NCBI GenBank assembly: GCA_949752745.1
Contig: OX457031.1
Coordinates: 45,527,257-45,591,256 of the forward strand
Reading direction: 5' to 3'
DNA from: Protula sp. h YS-2021
Taxonomy: Eukaryota; Annelida; Polychaeta; Sabellida; Serpulidae
DNA length: 64,000 nucleotides
Part shown: positions 44,355-60,453 of the stretch, piece by piece
Layout: each line of letters opens with the position of its first letter
Position numbering within the stretch: position 1 is the first letter of the stretch
Notes under the pieces: model-generated
The model's database searches: none
Told to the model about the DNA's origin: nothing
Seen by the model: only the letters and a program-made list of their open reading frames with translations
Made by a program: the position numbers and the translations under genes

Positions 44355-47300
44355 ATGGCGAAAGTTGTGATAGCTGGTTTGTATAGTTCTGTTCTTTTTA
44401 CCTGTAAAATGGGAATGTTTTTTATTGTTAAGTACTACGCATGCTATAAAGGATTGTTTATGTTTATTGTGCACCGAGTACACGACTCCAATCACATGTA
44501 AATGGCCTAAACAAGGAGTTATGACCCGTCCAGAATTGTGTCCACCCATGTCTCTCGGCTGGTAGCTATCCGTTTATGCAGTCTGTGCGGTAGGCCCGAA
44601 GAACAAAAATATAAAAGTTGACAGCCGTGAGTTCCAAGTATACCGAAAATGCTCAGCACTTTCAAAGTAACTTTCGCATTTACACCTAGACTTGTAGAAC
44701 AAATCATTTCGTATAGTGCGTTTACACAGAGTGAAATCCTGTTAGTTTCAGGGAAGCAAAATTAAAAGAAACAAGAAAAGGTACAAAAGCTGATCTTCCC
44801 GACAATTTTGAAACCAACATTTGTCCCATATAGGTCAACATCCTGCGTTCTGAAGCTCAAATTTAGCATATCAGTCCCCATCAAACAGACCTTTCCCGAA
44901 AGTCTATGTACAAGCGTAGCTCTGAGTCAACCCTTCCTTAAATAACTTCGCTAGTAAGAGTCGGCTTCATATGTTCTAGTACGAATCCTGTGTACCAGTC
45001 CGTATCATTCAAACAGTTTCTGAAAGTTTATGTACCGTATACTCTTTCGCAAAACAGGCACAATTTTTGATGGACTGAATATCTTATTTTTTCGTTGAAG
45101 TGCGAGTGCAGTTGACTAACATATCGTTGTGTATTTTTTGAACAATTGAAGCGGTACGCCCAATCCCTTTAGTGAGCCGCTTCTATTATTGGAACTATGC
45201 TTGTATATGTCAGGCGAAAATAAAAAAAATCGTTTGGACTTTTTCTGTCTTTGCAAGAAGGAAAGATACACAATTTACAATACTGGCATTAATAATGAAT
45301 TTGCAGGCAAGGCAGACTGTCCATATTATGCAAAGTGCGAACTTCTCGGTGATTTGCTAAAGAAAAATTTACCAAATTTCAAACTTCACAAGATAGTCGT
45401 ACAGCCAAGTGAATGGGACGTAAGTATGCAACCAGCTTACTATCATATGGTAACGTAAATCGAATATTGTTCATTTAACAGTTATTTATATATATACCTA
45501 AATGTTGAGCTGTCATTTTGATTCCTTCGCATATTTTTCGTTAAGTCTGTGGAACTTTCACGCATGCAAAAATGTTAAGAAGATAAATGGTTACATAATA
45601 CTTTGTTATTGGTAATCCAAACAACTAATATAGGCCAAAGAAGTTCATCTTTTTTGTCGCAGGTGTTGAGACATAATGGCGTGGAAATCTTCCTTTCAGA
45701 AATGGTTGAAAAACACGTGTAATAAGAGAGGATGGAAACACAGCAAATCACCGCTAGTATGGCGGGAGCTCATCGATCGCGGGGGGAAGGGAATGCTGAT
45801 TGGCGGTGCGAACGATTTCCAAGAATACGCGAAGGGTTATTATGACATCAAATCTGATCTCACAAGTGACGATATGACGAAAATTGCAGGTATATTTCTC
45901 TCGCATTTGTTGTGCGGTGTGCTTGCTAATTATCTATCACAGGTAATATCCAGTCAAATTGTGTCAAGAACCTTTAGTGGAATATCTAATAGATTCTAAT
46001 GTGTAGAACAGCTGCTTATGTCCGAGCTAATATTTGAGTCGTTTTTACAGTTATATGGAATTTTTTGTGTCCTAAGCAATATAACAATTGTTGTGTTATT
46101 TTAGGTGAAAATTTACATACAAAGAAAGAAATTGACGAGGAAGAGAAACAATTCAAGGCCAAGAGCAAACCTGTGCACGTGTGTATTACGAATGCGAGTA
46201 GCCCAGTATGTTACAGCATGGTCAATTCCATAGCCAGAGGCGACTGTTTGGGTCCCGATGTGGAAATCTCGCTGCATTTATATGATACAGAACAGAATCT
46301 AACTGCCGTCGGTGGGATTGAAATGGAAGCTTTTGATCTCGCATGGCCATTGCTACGGCAAATAACAGTGACGTCCAATATTCACCAAGCTTTTAGCGAC
46401 TGCGCAGCGATAATATTACTTGACGAACTTTTGCAACAAGAAGGTGAAACAAAGAACGAATGGCTGATTAGGAATAGTGAACATTTCGTGAAATACATAA
46501 AAGTCGTGTCTGAGTTTGCGAGAAAGGATGTAAAAGTTATAGTGGCCGGAGACGGGCCAATCAATTTCAACGCTTTCATGATGACTGAAAATGCCGGCAA
46601 CGTACCCAAGCAAAACATTGTAGCTATGTCTAGAATGGTTGAAAATCGTGCCAAAGCAGTACTGGCAGAAAGGTTAAATGTCAACTCAGCAGGTATGGTG
46701 GATGTTCTAGTGTGGGGGAATCCCAACGGTCAGCATTATATCGATGTTAGCAGAGCACGTGTGCACAAATATGACGGCGCCATCTGGGGACCGCCTAGTT
46801 TTTCGCTCCCCGCCACAGACATGGTTGCCGATGATAAATGGCTACAGGTGAGTTGTCGTGACATGGTGAAGAGAGGGTGTGTTGAGGGCGAACACAAGTA
46901 AAGAGTTGCTTTGATACTGAAAATAAATGCATACAGTGAACGTGTTAATTGAAGTAATTTTTAAAAAGTAACTTAATTGGTATCGACGTGAAGTACGCCG
47001 GTATTTCACGTTTGTTTTGTTCTGTATTTATCTGATTGCTAGACTGAATTTCTGGAAGCCTTGGCTTCTCGTCGGGACACGATAGAGAGCGCCATGAAGC
47101 ATCGCGCTTCATGTAGTCTTGCCGCTGCCGTGACAACGCTCCTCAAGCACTGGTTCCTTGGCTCTCCTGCCAACCAGGTCTTCAGCTTGGGTGTATATAG
47201 TGATGGTAAGAAAGTTTCTGTTATCACGGTTTAGATCCTTGGAATAAAAAAAAGGTTATTGCGAGCGGTGTATACAGATTGATACACAATTAACAAAAGA

Positions 47301-48984
47301 TAGTGAAGGAGTCGCGAGAGTTTATTTTCCAGTAAATATATTGAACTGATTGTTTGAAATCGTTGATTTTTCGGCGTATTCTTCGGTGGCTGAAGTCAAG
47401 ATATTGTCTTTAAAGATTTGTTAGAGCAACAGTAATTAGGCTTTGACTCTCCATCCCCCATCCTCCTCGTGAAGAATCCTCCGCTCACCAACTCACCTTT
47501 GGATACTGCACTTTGTTTGTAGACATTTAGCCATGTATCTGCTCGATGACTTTGTTTTAACAACGTGAGAAAAGCGAGTTACGTCTTGTTTTATTAAGGT
47601 ACTCTGTATGACGTTCCGGAAGGCTTGGTTTTCTCACTTCCGGTCAGATTTACGGAGACTGGATATTGGGAGCCAGTGGAAGACATTGTACTTGGCGAAG
47701 AGCAGAAATCTCAGTTGCAACTTGCGATTCAGGTATAGAAAAAATCATGAAAAATAATTTTCCTTGTAAGTTTAGTTTTCAGAAACTCTGGACCCACCTT
47801 ACCTCTCATTCTCATGATTATAAATGTTGTCATTGAAATAATTTCATTGACTCTATTTTATAATTAACTAAGGTTCAAGATACACTACAAAATTAAGATT
47901 TATGCCTTTCAATTCTCACCAGGACTTGATGGTGGAAAAATACGCCACATTTCCCCACCTCAAGCCACCTAGTCCCGAGCCACCTGCCGTCCCCGATGAA
48001 GAGGAGGCAAAGAAGGTGTTTGGGGAGGGAGCCGAGCCTGACAGTTCAGACGCCAAAACGAGCGGCGGTAAGGCAATAATTCCATTTAATGCCATAAAAG
48101 TATGTTTTTAACGGGTAAGGGCAAGGTAAAGTAAAAGCGAGATGTGTTAGGACTTAAAAAAAGATTGTGTTATCACGCCAGGATGAAATATGCGTGTTTT
48201 TTCCATCCTTGTTACAGCCCCACAGTTGCTTCATTAGACAGACTTCTCTTCGAGTGTATTTCTATACATTTTCCTATGTGGTATAATTTAATTTTTCAAT
48301 TGTTTTGTGCGAATAGATTACAATAAGGAAAGTAACTAACCATGGTGTTTTTTTTTTTTTCATTTATCATTCAGAACCGCCACTGTCATTGTCTTAAGTA
48401 ACAACCAGAATCACCCTTCCTCTCGATGGACAAACTCACCATAGGATTTGAAATGACTTGCTGTTTGATTTAGGAAGCATCACTGTGGTATCATTGTTTC
48501 ATGGGGGGTGGGGGGGTGGGCTTGAGATCTTTTAAGTTTGAGAAATCGCTCTGACTTGTAAACATCTGCACTTTGGAAATCGAATCTGGATAATTCATCA
48601 CCATGTTTTTCTTTTTCGTATAATGACAAGCCACCATCTTTTCTTGACTGGACATAACACGAAGAATCACCTCATATTGTCATTCATTCATCACTCATAA
48701 CAGAATCATCGCATGGCTCACGAAGGAACAGTAACACATGAACAGGAGCCTCCAGAACTCTTCTTACTTTTGAAACAGAATCAAGTCAGGGAGAGTCGAG
48801 TTCAGAGGCTGGTGACAAACCCAGCTTGGAGAAAATCGCAGAAGATCCACAAGGAGAGGAACAAGCTGTCACTCCGCCAAGAACCACGGACGCAGCAGCA
48901 GCTGAACAGGAACCAGCCGCAGAGCAGGAACAAGACGCAGAGGAGCCGTCACAAGAACCAAACGAGGAACAGGAGGAAGAGTGA
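44355..48984 (+). CDS. MDH1B: Malate dehydrogenase 1B-like protein, complete, 8 exons
   Basis: Coding exons: 44,355-44,376; 45,307-45,419; 45,700-45,889; 46,105-46,847; 47,043-47,205; 47,599-47,732; 47,923-48,067; 48,779-48,984. All have GT/AG borders and compatible phases, giving 571 codons plus TGA. The start MAKVVIAG, then [13 protein letters not shown], matches MDH1B, including its extra N-terminal domain with a CPYY motif reminiscent of glutaredoxins. [16 protein letters not shown] follows. The dehydrogenase part (exon 4 on) has [12 protein letters not shown] and [11 protein letters not shown]. The catalytic pair of MDH1 is replaced: Asp by V287 (SRMVENRAK) and His by P315 (WGNP), 28 residues apart as in MDH1. 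The nucleotide-binding glycine motif is also lost ([10 protein letters not shown]). Exon 8 codes an acidic E/Q-rich tail. It is probably a non-enzymatic cilia/sperm-associated paralogue. Confidence 0.93.
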
Positions 48985-51579
48985 GGAACACACTAGAATA
49001 GCCTTAAAGCGGTTATTTTTAACCATAACCATACCTTACCCAAAACCAGCCGTGTATTTTTGCAATCGGTTAAATCGTGTCCACCGAAAAACAAGAAGAA
49101 GTGGCATTTCTATTTGCCGCTTGTAGATGACAACCTGGTTCCTCACGCTGCCTCAGTAACGTCAGATGGCGAAACGTGACGTATCATCGCATAACAGAAG
49201 TGTTGGACTGCTATTCGTTTTATTTATATTTAATGAAATCGTTACCAAGGGAATATTCAAGCTGTTGTACAAAAGCAAATTGGGATATGAATTGGGAATT
49301 TTTCAGCCGTACAACTGCGTCTATTGGACCATTGGCTAGACATAGGAAGGAAAACCATGTTAATTGATCGCAAGATAATGATTTTTACACGTGTTTTTAG
49401 GTGTGATGTTTCTGTGATAATATGTATTTTGCAGGTGATATTTTTTTCAACAGTACAAACTGTTGAAGCTATCTAAATTTACATAAATAAATATTTAAAT
49501 GTACATTTATTTTCACTGCTTCGAAGTACAAATAAAATAAGCCATACATAGCATTTATTGTTTTATTCAAGCGTCTTCATTTTGCTATGAATTAACATTC
49601 TTTTCAGGAAACATAGTTGATGTTGAGCTACAAAACAAGGTAAGGCTCCTTTGTACACAGGACCATAAAGCACAAGATCCTATATATAGTCAACATTTCT
49701 CTTCCAATTTTCAAAGACACTGGACTTGTTTTTTTTTTTCTTAATAGATTCGACAAGCCTCATTCTTCGTTGTTTTAAATTTTATTTCACAGGCATTGAT
49801 TGGAATACATTTCTGTAAAAATCTAAATAATGAAAATATTTATATTATCGTTGGCACATAAGCCATGAAAGAGACCTACGCCGCGGGCGGCTTTCCAGTA
49901 CCTTTATCTGACTCTTGTGTCCCATATTTTATTATCACTTACTTGTCTATGGTTGCTACACTTCAGTTTTTATGTTGTATGCTGCTTTTTTTTATACCGT
50001 TTTTTTTTTTTATTTAGAAGCTTGTCCTGAAATGAAAAACCTGGTTATTTTATTTTTATATTATTATTTGATACTGGGGTTGAAAAATTTCAAAATATAA
50101 AAAAAATATTCTGCACTATTCACTTTGATGCCTCACATCATGTGCCACACCACCAGCACCAAGTGTGCAAACCATTAGTTTTTTTTTTTTTTTTTTTTTT
50201 GAATGCCTCCCGAGCACCTTTTTCTAATTAGACCACATCATCTTTAGTGTGGTATTCCGCTGTTGTTTACACATTTCTTTAAAAAGGCTTTAAATAGATC
50301 TCTAATATAAACCAGCAGTATGAATTTATAAATGATATAGACTGATTTACTGAAGGATACATTATTATGACGTGTAGAAGAATCACTTCGCATAACATTT
50401 CGACTAGATTGTGAAAGAGATACATGGAGCCAAATCAGCTCGTCCAGTACCACATTAATTCCATATTATTTCAATGATCCGGACATGCACTTTGACTGAT
50501 ATCACAGCAAAGACAAATTGCTAATAAACAAAATGAATAATGATAAACCACAGGAGCGAGTTGACCGTCTAAACCCCCACCCCCGGCAGGCTATAACGAG
50601 TGCGAACGGGGCGCAGGGCGGCGGGGGGGGGGGGGGGGGGTGGGGGGCGGGGTTTGAAATCAGTCCAAACGCGAGTGTGGTTTCATTTTTAGTTCATGAT
50701 TTTTTGTACAATTATAATCTGTTAGATATTTCAGCACACTGCAAGGTGTTCTGCAGTTACATTCTGGGGATCTCCAGTACACAGTATCTACTGCGTAGCA
50801 TGACGTTTTCGATACTGGTAGAGCGGAGAATACTATGGCTGTGTTCTGCCCGTCGTATGGACTGCAAAGATACTAATCTTTTTGTTTGTTTGTTTGTTTT
50901 TATCTATGTATTTTATTATTTATTTATTTTATTTATTTTTTGTGAGTATTGGTAATCATGAAATAATGACCACTACGTTTTTTGTGACAAACTGAACCCA
51001 AATTCCCACCAAGAGTAGGCGAACGCACATATTCCACACTGTGCTTCGTAAGGCAGAACTGAATACAAGTTGCAGGAGCTACAATGTGATTTCTCTGATG
51101 TATGCTGTTCAAATTGCATGTATAAATGAATATTGTACGAAGATGTTAACTAATTGCTATGATCTCAGCCACCGATAAAGCCAACAACCGAATTCTTGTC
51201 CAATTATGCTTATTCACCGGTAATAATTAAACAGAATTTGTGCTTTTTTCTGAAGAAACCAAGATTTAAATCTCAACGCAACATTTACAATATAGAAAGA
51301 AGACATCCAGAAGGACTCTGGTACGTATGCAGTAATGACGCCTTCATAAAATCACTTGAAATTCATACTTTAAAATTAAAACAGTGCAAAAAGTTTTAAA
51401 AATTCAAAAGCGAATCCGAACTTCAGGCATGATTGTATTCCAGATGTCGACGGAAAGCACATGTAAAAATAAAACTAGAATCGTGGAAAAGTAGCACTAA
51501 GAACGCTGTTATTTGAATGACGGTAACACGTGTCGCAGTAACAAGCACTCCAGAGCTAACGCGTGGCTGCTGATTGGGT
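48985..51579. other. 3' flanks of two convergent genes, no further gene
   Basis: Contains the presumed 3' UTRs of MDH1B (+) and AGPS (-), T-runs near 49,730, 50,000 and 50,180, and a run of about 19 G at about 50,622-50,640. Frames here lack domains. Confidence 0.5.
49486..49491 (+). terminator. Candidate polyadenylation signal for MDH1B
   Basis: AATAAA about 500 bp after the stop codon; another lies near 49,532. Confidence 0.4.
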
Positions 51580-54503
<2,924 letters not shown>

Positions 54504-57500
54504 CTACAACAGAAAATACATACATACAGCTTCAGGCACTGGACACACATCAAACACAGGGACCTGCTGTGTGACCAAAAAGACTATGGCAACCGTTACA
54601 CCTGCCTGACTGTTGTTCCGCAGAGTTTGGAGTTTATCTAATTCTCTGAAATGGGCTCTCATTTAGCTAGAACCATACTGTTATATTCAAAATACAAAAG
54701 TAACTACCACTACAGCCTATAGGCTCTTAGATTATCTACTCTCATACAAAGCTGCGCTACAAGGAAAATGGACCGTTGCTGTGGCGAATGTAACTAACCA
54801 AGTCGCAACGGCAAATGCTATTCACCGCTGGCTTCTGTCAACCTCGCAACAAAATTAGATGTGCTTGCATTTCCATTCTCTGAATTTTTTTTTTTTTTTT
54901 TTTTTTTGGGTATGCTGTTCCCACTCTACATTGTATCCGTGCCGTTTTTTTTTATTTTCCTTAAGCTATTCCACACTAAAAAATTGAAAACACGTCACTG
55001 ATAACTTGCTAACAACTTGACTCGTACATTAAAATTTCACTTCAATGGCGAGGCCACTCTGACTGGTATAGCGCCTGAAGCGCCTGTACAACATTTCCTC
55101 ACGGCCCACAAATGATTACAGAAAAAAAAGAATACGTGAAAAGAATGTTTCGATGAATCATGAGTTTGCCTATCTTCTTAATTCCAAAAATTCATCTTTT
55201 TTTACACCAGCAACGATGGGTATATATAAGTGCTGAAATGTACAACCCAGCACTATTCTAAGCCCTTCCCTCACTTCGTTTATACAGGGGTTCTGGTATT
55301 ATAAACATAAAGCATGTGAACCAGATGACGAACTTTGCGTGGGGTTCACCTAAAATTACTAACATTTACCGCGCTGTATCTATTGCAGGATTTCTTTTAG
55401 ACATAACTAAAAAGTGAATATGCAGACACACAAGTATGTCAGTGACCTAAAGTACTAGCGGTGGTTTTGCAAAACATTACCTGCAAGTTCTCACTTTTAA
55501 TGAAAAAACGTTAAGCCTTTTTTGGCGTTCATTCTCTCCCCTCTTCATTGATTTTACTTGCCTCTCTCCGCGGATATAACAAGCGTTGCTGCTACAAAGT
55601 GGGGACAATTTCACAATGGAGTTGGAAACGTAACGACAGTAAGCGAAACCTGCAGATCTAGTGTGTGGCCCCTGCACAGTGTCAACGACTTAATTCAAAA
55701 TCAAACCACCACATTTTTATCGACAGCAAAATATGACAACACCAACTGGATAGAAAAGGCGACTGACAGGTGAGAAAAAGGCGACTGACAGGTGAGAAAA
55801 AGGCGACTGACAGGTGTGAAAGTCAGAAATATATATTTTGCATGTAACTTTGGGCGTGAAGACTGAAAGAAAACAGTGTAAACTTTTTTTTTTTAAATTC
55901 ACTGACTCTATTTAAAAATTTGTTTCACATCATATTACTCAAAACACCCCATTTCTTAAAATAAGAATGCTTTAAGTAAATAGGAATTTAGATATTTGTT
56001 GCCCCACGTGAAATAATGCACTTTCGACTCTTTTGACTTTCGGCTGTTCCAGAATAGACTCACAATGCTCAGTCTAGCTGATGTTCATAGAATTTAAAAG
56101 ACGTCTTACGGCCAAACGTATACGTTAGTCTATTCCGGAATGGACTTACTGTGTCAAAAATGCTTTATTTCGCCCAGAACGAAAAATAGTTGAATTTTAA
56201 AGTTGTAACATTAATGGAAATGGAAATTAATTCATGAAATTGTACATTTTGAAAAAGCGTATATATCTATATAGATAGATCATGGTGGTAGGTGCTTTGT
56301 CTCAGATTCGGGCATGCGTGGAAGACCTGTGAACGAACCGCTTTTATTAAGGAGATAGATCATAGGGCTATGCGCTTTGTATTGGATTCGAACACGCGTG
56401 GAAGACCTGTGAACGAACCGCGCAGGGGTGAATTCATTGACCTTACACAAGTGTCCAAAACGATACAATGCACACCAACCCCAGGGGCTATCGCTATACA
56501 ACACAAATACAGGTAAACATTGCCTTTGATAGTCAAGCAGGCAGAAATACACTTCTACCTCTCAGACACTTCCTTGTACTGTGCCCCCACCTGTTGGCAA
56601 TTTTCCTCACGCAAAGCAAAAACCGGTGCGTCACAAAGCCTTTTTCACGTTAGTTTATACCTATCAAGTTCGGGTGAATGCAACTATCGCAGTTACGTAC
56701 GCGGTTAGAGAACGCAAAATGTACGTCACTTCCTTACACGTGAGTGCACTGTAACTGTGAAAGGAATACTTGTTAATAAAAAATAATTGTACTAGACATG
56801 TAGTAGAATGAAATAAAAACATCATATTATTTAAAATAAGAATTCTGAAGCAAATAAGAAACCAGTTACCAGGGTAGTATTTGTTAGGCAATTCCGGAAT
56901 AGACTGCCGATAATTCGACTATCATATAAATCAATAATCCTTCATTTTTCTTATACCAAAGAACAAGTACAAGTTGAACAATGTAAATTCTTATCTTTTG
57001 GAGAAAGGAAAATAAAACCAGTGAAAATTGAATTTACATTTGGCTATTTATGAAGATATCGGTAGTTAACTGCAGAATAATCTATAGAAACTTTGAATTT
57101 TCAAAACTTTATTTGTCTTTTCAATTTTGTTCAAGTTTTCTAAGGCACGAAAATCAGTTGTTTATACAGTCTGTAACCTTAAACTGCCGAAGTAGTGAAA
57201 AAGTTTCGCTAGAAAAGAGTTTTGTGACATTCGATTTATCGGCAGTCTCTTCCGGAATAGCCTACCAAAAATATCTTGTTCCTTATTTGCTTCAGAATCC
57301 TTATTTTAAATAATACGGTGTTTAAAGAAAAAATGTCTAAATTCTTATTTGCTTGATATAGTCTGATTTTAAATAATAGAGTGCCATTAACACTTTGTTG
57401 GTTAAAAAAAGAATACATACATTCTGGAATATACTCAGTCTAACTGAATAGACTAACTTTGACTAAGGTGCCTTGTTTTGCAAATAACGAAAACAAATGA

Positions 57501-57961
57501 GAATTATTATTTCCATTCTTGATTTATTCTTATTTCACATAATAGTGTGTTAATGGCTGCTGGAATCAAACAACCTCGTGGTTTAGCAGATTATCATGTC
57601 GCTGAACCAAGAAAATGCCTTGCGGTTTACTGGAGTGCTGCTGGGTTGGAAGATACCACACTAATCCTTTACCAAACGCTCGACGCCACCTAACATCCAC
57701 CCCGTCAACACACACACACCCTCACACACACAACTACGCCCTTAACGCCAAAACAAGACTGCAAATATTGCTTATCTGGTCTTTAAAATCCTTCTTAAGT
57801 AGAAAAACTGCATTATTCAAAATAATTCTAATGCGAGATCACTATCATTATTTAAAATCATTCTGAAGTAAGATCATTATCATTATTCCAACAGGCATAT
57901 TTCAGTTGGTGAAAACAAAATCGCAGGGACATTTTTTCATTACGCACAACTCTCATTTCAG
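54504..57961. other. No exon recognised; repeats
   Basis: I looked for upstream AGPS exons here on the minus strand and found none. It contains a 22-bp unit AGGCGACTGACAGGTGAGAA repeated three times (55,757-55,822), T-runs at 54,887-54,907, and dispersed short motifs such as TTCCGGAATAGACT (about 56,133, 56,890, 57,250) and TTAAAATAAGAAT in both orientations. Confidence 0.5.
56280..56760 (-). repeat. Interspersed repeat, possible tRNA-derived SINE, copy 2
   Basis: Second copy of 53,040-53,480. On the minus strand GTGTTCGAATCCAATAC at about 56,380-56,396 fits a tRNA B-box. The first ~70 bp, with GCGTGGAAGACCTGTGAACG, is duplicated in tandem (56,311 and 56,393). Confidence 0.5.
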
Positions 57962-57975
57962 GTTCCGACAACACA

Positions 57976-60235
57976 ATGTCATCAGCGGGGTCAAAATGGA
58001 GGTCCCTGCTCTCCAGGCACCGGAAGTACGTCATCATTGTCGTCACGCCACTCCTACTGCTTCCGGTTCTCGTGCGCGTCGACGACCTGAAGGGCCGATG
58101 TGCCTACATGATGATGTTAATGGCGGTCTATTGGGTGACGGAAGCCATCCCGCTAGCGGCCACTGGGCTTATACCAATCTTCCTGGCGCCCTCGTTCGGC
58201 CTCCTGACTAGCGCCCAAGTGGCGGGTAATTACATGAAGGTAAGACAGTATCCGCTGCTAAAACACAGACCCGCTCCATGCGATTTGTCCTTTCGCAAAA
58301 ACGTCACCGACCGAAGCTATTTGTGCTCGAAACCGACACATCGGTTATTTCACTTAGTTATGGAAGAAAATATAACCAAAATTCTATGCGCATCCTGCTT
58401 TTAACTTCTTCTGTTGTTTTTTTTTTTAACTTCTTTTTTTTTTATTCGTACATTTTACGTAAAATTTTCATTTGCGAAAATAACTTTTTTCAATACCGAA
58501 GCATATGTTTTCCTTCTACTGATCAGGAAGTTATTGTTTCCAAAAAATAAATAAATAAATAAGCCAATCAATAAATAAATTAATTAAAATACATGCTTAT
58601 ATATTTATTAACTTTCGTATAAGTATTTTGCATCCTTCGTTTGCACAGAACGTCATGGTGCTGCTTGTGGGAGGGCTCTTCGTTGCAGCAGCAATAGAGA
58701 AAAGTAATCTTCACAAGCGCATCGCGCTGGCCGTGCTGCGAGTAGTCGGCACCACGCCCAAGTGGCTCATGCTCGGCTTCATGCTGCCCACATTCCTCTG
58801 CTCCATGTTCATCAGTAACACGGCTACTACGGCCATGATGCTTCCCATCATGGAGGCCGTCATGGAGCAGCTTAGTAAAGCGTCCGTCGCAACCACAGCC
58901 GGCCCACAGGCCCCCGACGACCCGAATGCGATCAGCCCCAGCAAAAATCCCGGCTTCCGCGGGGAGGAAATAGATTTGGAAAGACAGACGAAGGCAAGGG
59001 ATGGGACTGCATGTGCGTCATTGGCCACCGAGGAAACGACAGGTAGCCAAGGCTCAATGATGCCACTAACGAACCATGCCAGTGATGTCAGAGGCCCAAA
59101 TAAAACGCGCTATACTCCGCAATTCTTGCGCATGTGCCAGGGTATGACGTTATGCGTGTGTTACACAGCGAATGTAGGGGGCACCGCTACGCTGACCGGG
59201 TCACCCCCTAACTTAATTCTGAAGGGATTTGCTGACGACATATGGGCCAGCAAGGGTTTAGGGGAATCTCCGATATCTTACAGCTCATGGATAGCATTCG
59301 CTCTACCAATTGCTCTCATAAATTTTGGCCTGATCTATATGTGGCTATTGGTTTTTTATCTGGGACATAAGTCACTTCTTTGTAAGCAATATGAGGATCC
59401 AAACCAAAAGGCCGCTGTTAAGGAAATAATAAACAGGGATTATAAAAAACTCGGGAGCATAACTTACGCGGAAGTCACCGTTACCGTACTGTTCACTTTG
59501 TTAGTCTTCTTATGGTTCTTTAGATACCCTGGATTTATAAGCGGTTGGTCGAGATTTTTCGCTGATGGTTATGTCAGCGACGCAGCCCCCGCCGTATTTA
59601 TCGCCGTGCTGTTATTCTCCATCCCACTCAGCCCACCTATACCGTGGGAAGGACGGCCTCGGGAAACAGCGCCTGCTTTGCTAACATGGGATGATATCCA
59701 TGACAAATTTCCATGGGGCTTGCTGTTCCTTATGGGTGGTGGATTCGCTCTCGCACACGCCGCTGAAGAATCTGGTCTTTCCACGTGGATCGGTGACCAG
59801 CTGTCGGTGTTTGGAAATTTACCCGACTGGTTAATGGTTGCTACCATTTGTTTACTTGTTGCCATGGTGACAGAGGTAACTAGCAACAGCGCCACGTGCA
59901 CAGTGCTGATGCCAGTGATGGCTTCAATGGCGGAGACCCTGGGTCGTAACCCTCTTTACCTTATGCTGCCAACTGCCATCTCAACGTCCTACGCCTTTAT
60001 GTTGCCCGTAGCAACGCCACCCAACGCCATAGCATTCTCACACGGGCGCCTGGAGGTAATAGACATGATCAAAGGAGGCGCTATCCTCAACTTTTTGTGT
60101 GTTTTTAGCGTCACGTTGGCTACTCAAACGTGGGGTTTCCCTCTGTTCGGTTTCAGTGAGATCCCCTGGGACAACACAACAGCACACAGTCCCACATCTT
60201 TCAGAATGGCACTGGAGACGACCACGTTCCCTTGA
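57976..60235 (+). CDS. SLC13: SLC13-family sodium/carboxylate cotransporter, complete, two coding exons
   Basis: Plasma-membrane DASS/SLC13 transporter that moves di- or tricarboxylates with Na+. Exon 57,976-58,239 (88 codons) joins exon 58,649-60,235 in phase 0, giving 616 residues, the usual family size. An acceptor at 57,960/57,961, 15 bp before the ATG, indicates a 5' UTR exon upstream. The N-terminus RHRKYVIIVVTPLLLLPVL is transmembrane helix 1. YWVTEAIPLAATGLIPIF, the first family signature SNTATTAMMLP (residues ~144-154), and GGTATLTGSPPNLILKG (~266-281) follow. The second signature SNSATCTVLMP lies at ~500 and PPNAIAFSHGRLEVIDM at ~545-561, with a possible NTT glycosylation site near the C-terminus. 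TLTG-x-PN favours carboxylate over sulfate, though SPPN replaces the common TxPN. One long exon codes six sevenths of the protein. Confidence 0.94.
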
Positions 60236-60447
60236 GTTGATAACCAATGGAAAACAACCTGAATACTCATTTTTTGATATTAACATTAATCACTAATTTA
60301 GCGCAGTTTGAAAAAAAACTATTTAAAGCACAGGGGCCAGTCAAACCCTGTATCCTCACTCGTTAGCTTGTTCTGAATACTTTTCTACATATATGAGTTG
60401 CATTTCGCACTATTTATGAACAGAACATGGATACTTTAGAAGCTTAA

Positions 60448-60453
60448 AATAAA
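60448..60453 (+). terminator. Candidate polyadenylation signal for the SLC13 gene
   Basis: AATAAA 213 bp after the stop, within an A-rich tract. Confidence 0.45.

Noticed and set aside
45189..45458. Start of MDH1B at the methionine at 45,189 (or 45,676, 46,065)
   Set aside because: These lie in introns. A short first exon at 44,355-44,376 gives the family N-terminus and the right splice phase.
48713..49126. 137-residue arginine/glutamine-rich frame
   Set aside because: Wrong register of the last MDH1B exon; the correct one gives an acidic tail and fits the splice phase.
58711..59028. 105-residue minus-strand frame
   Set aside because: Antisense shadow of the SLC13 long exon.
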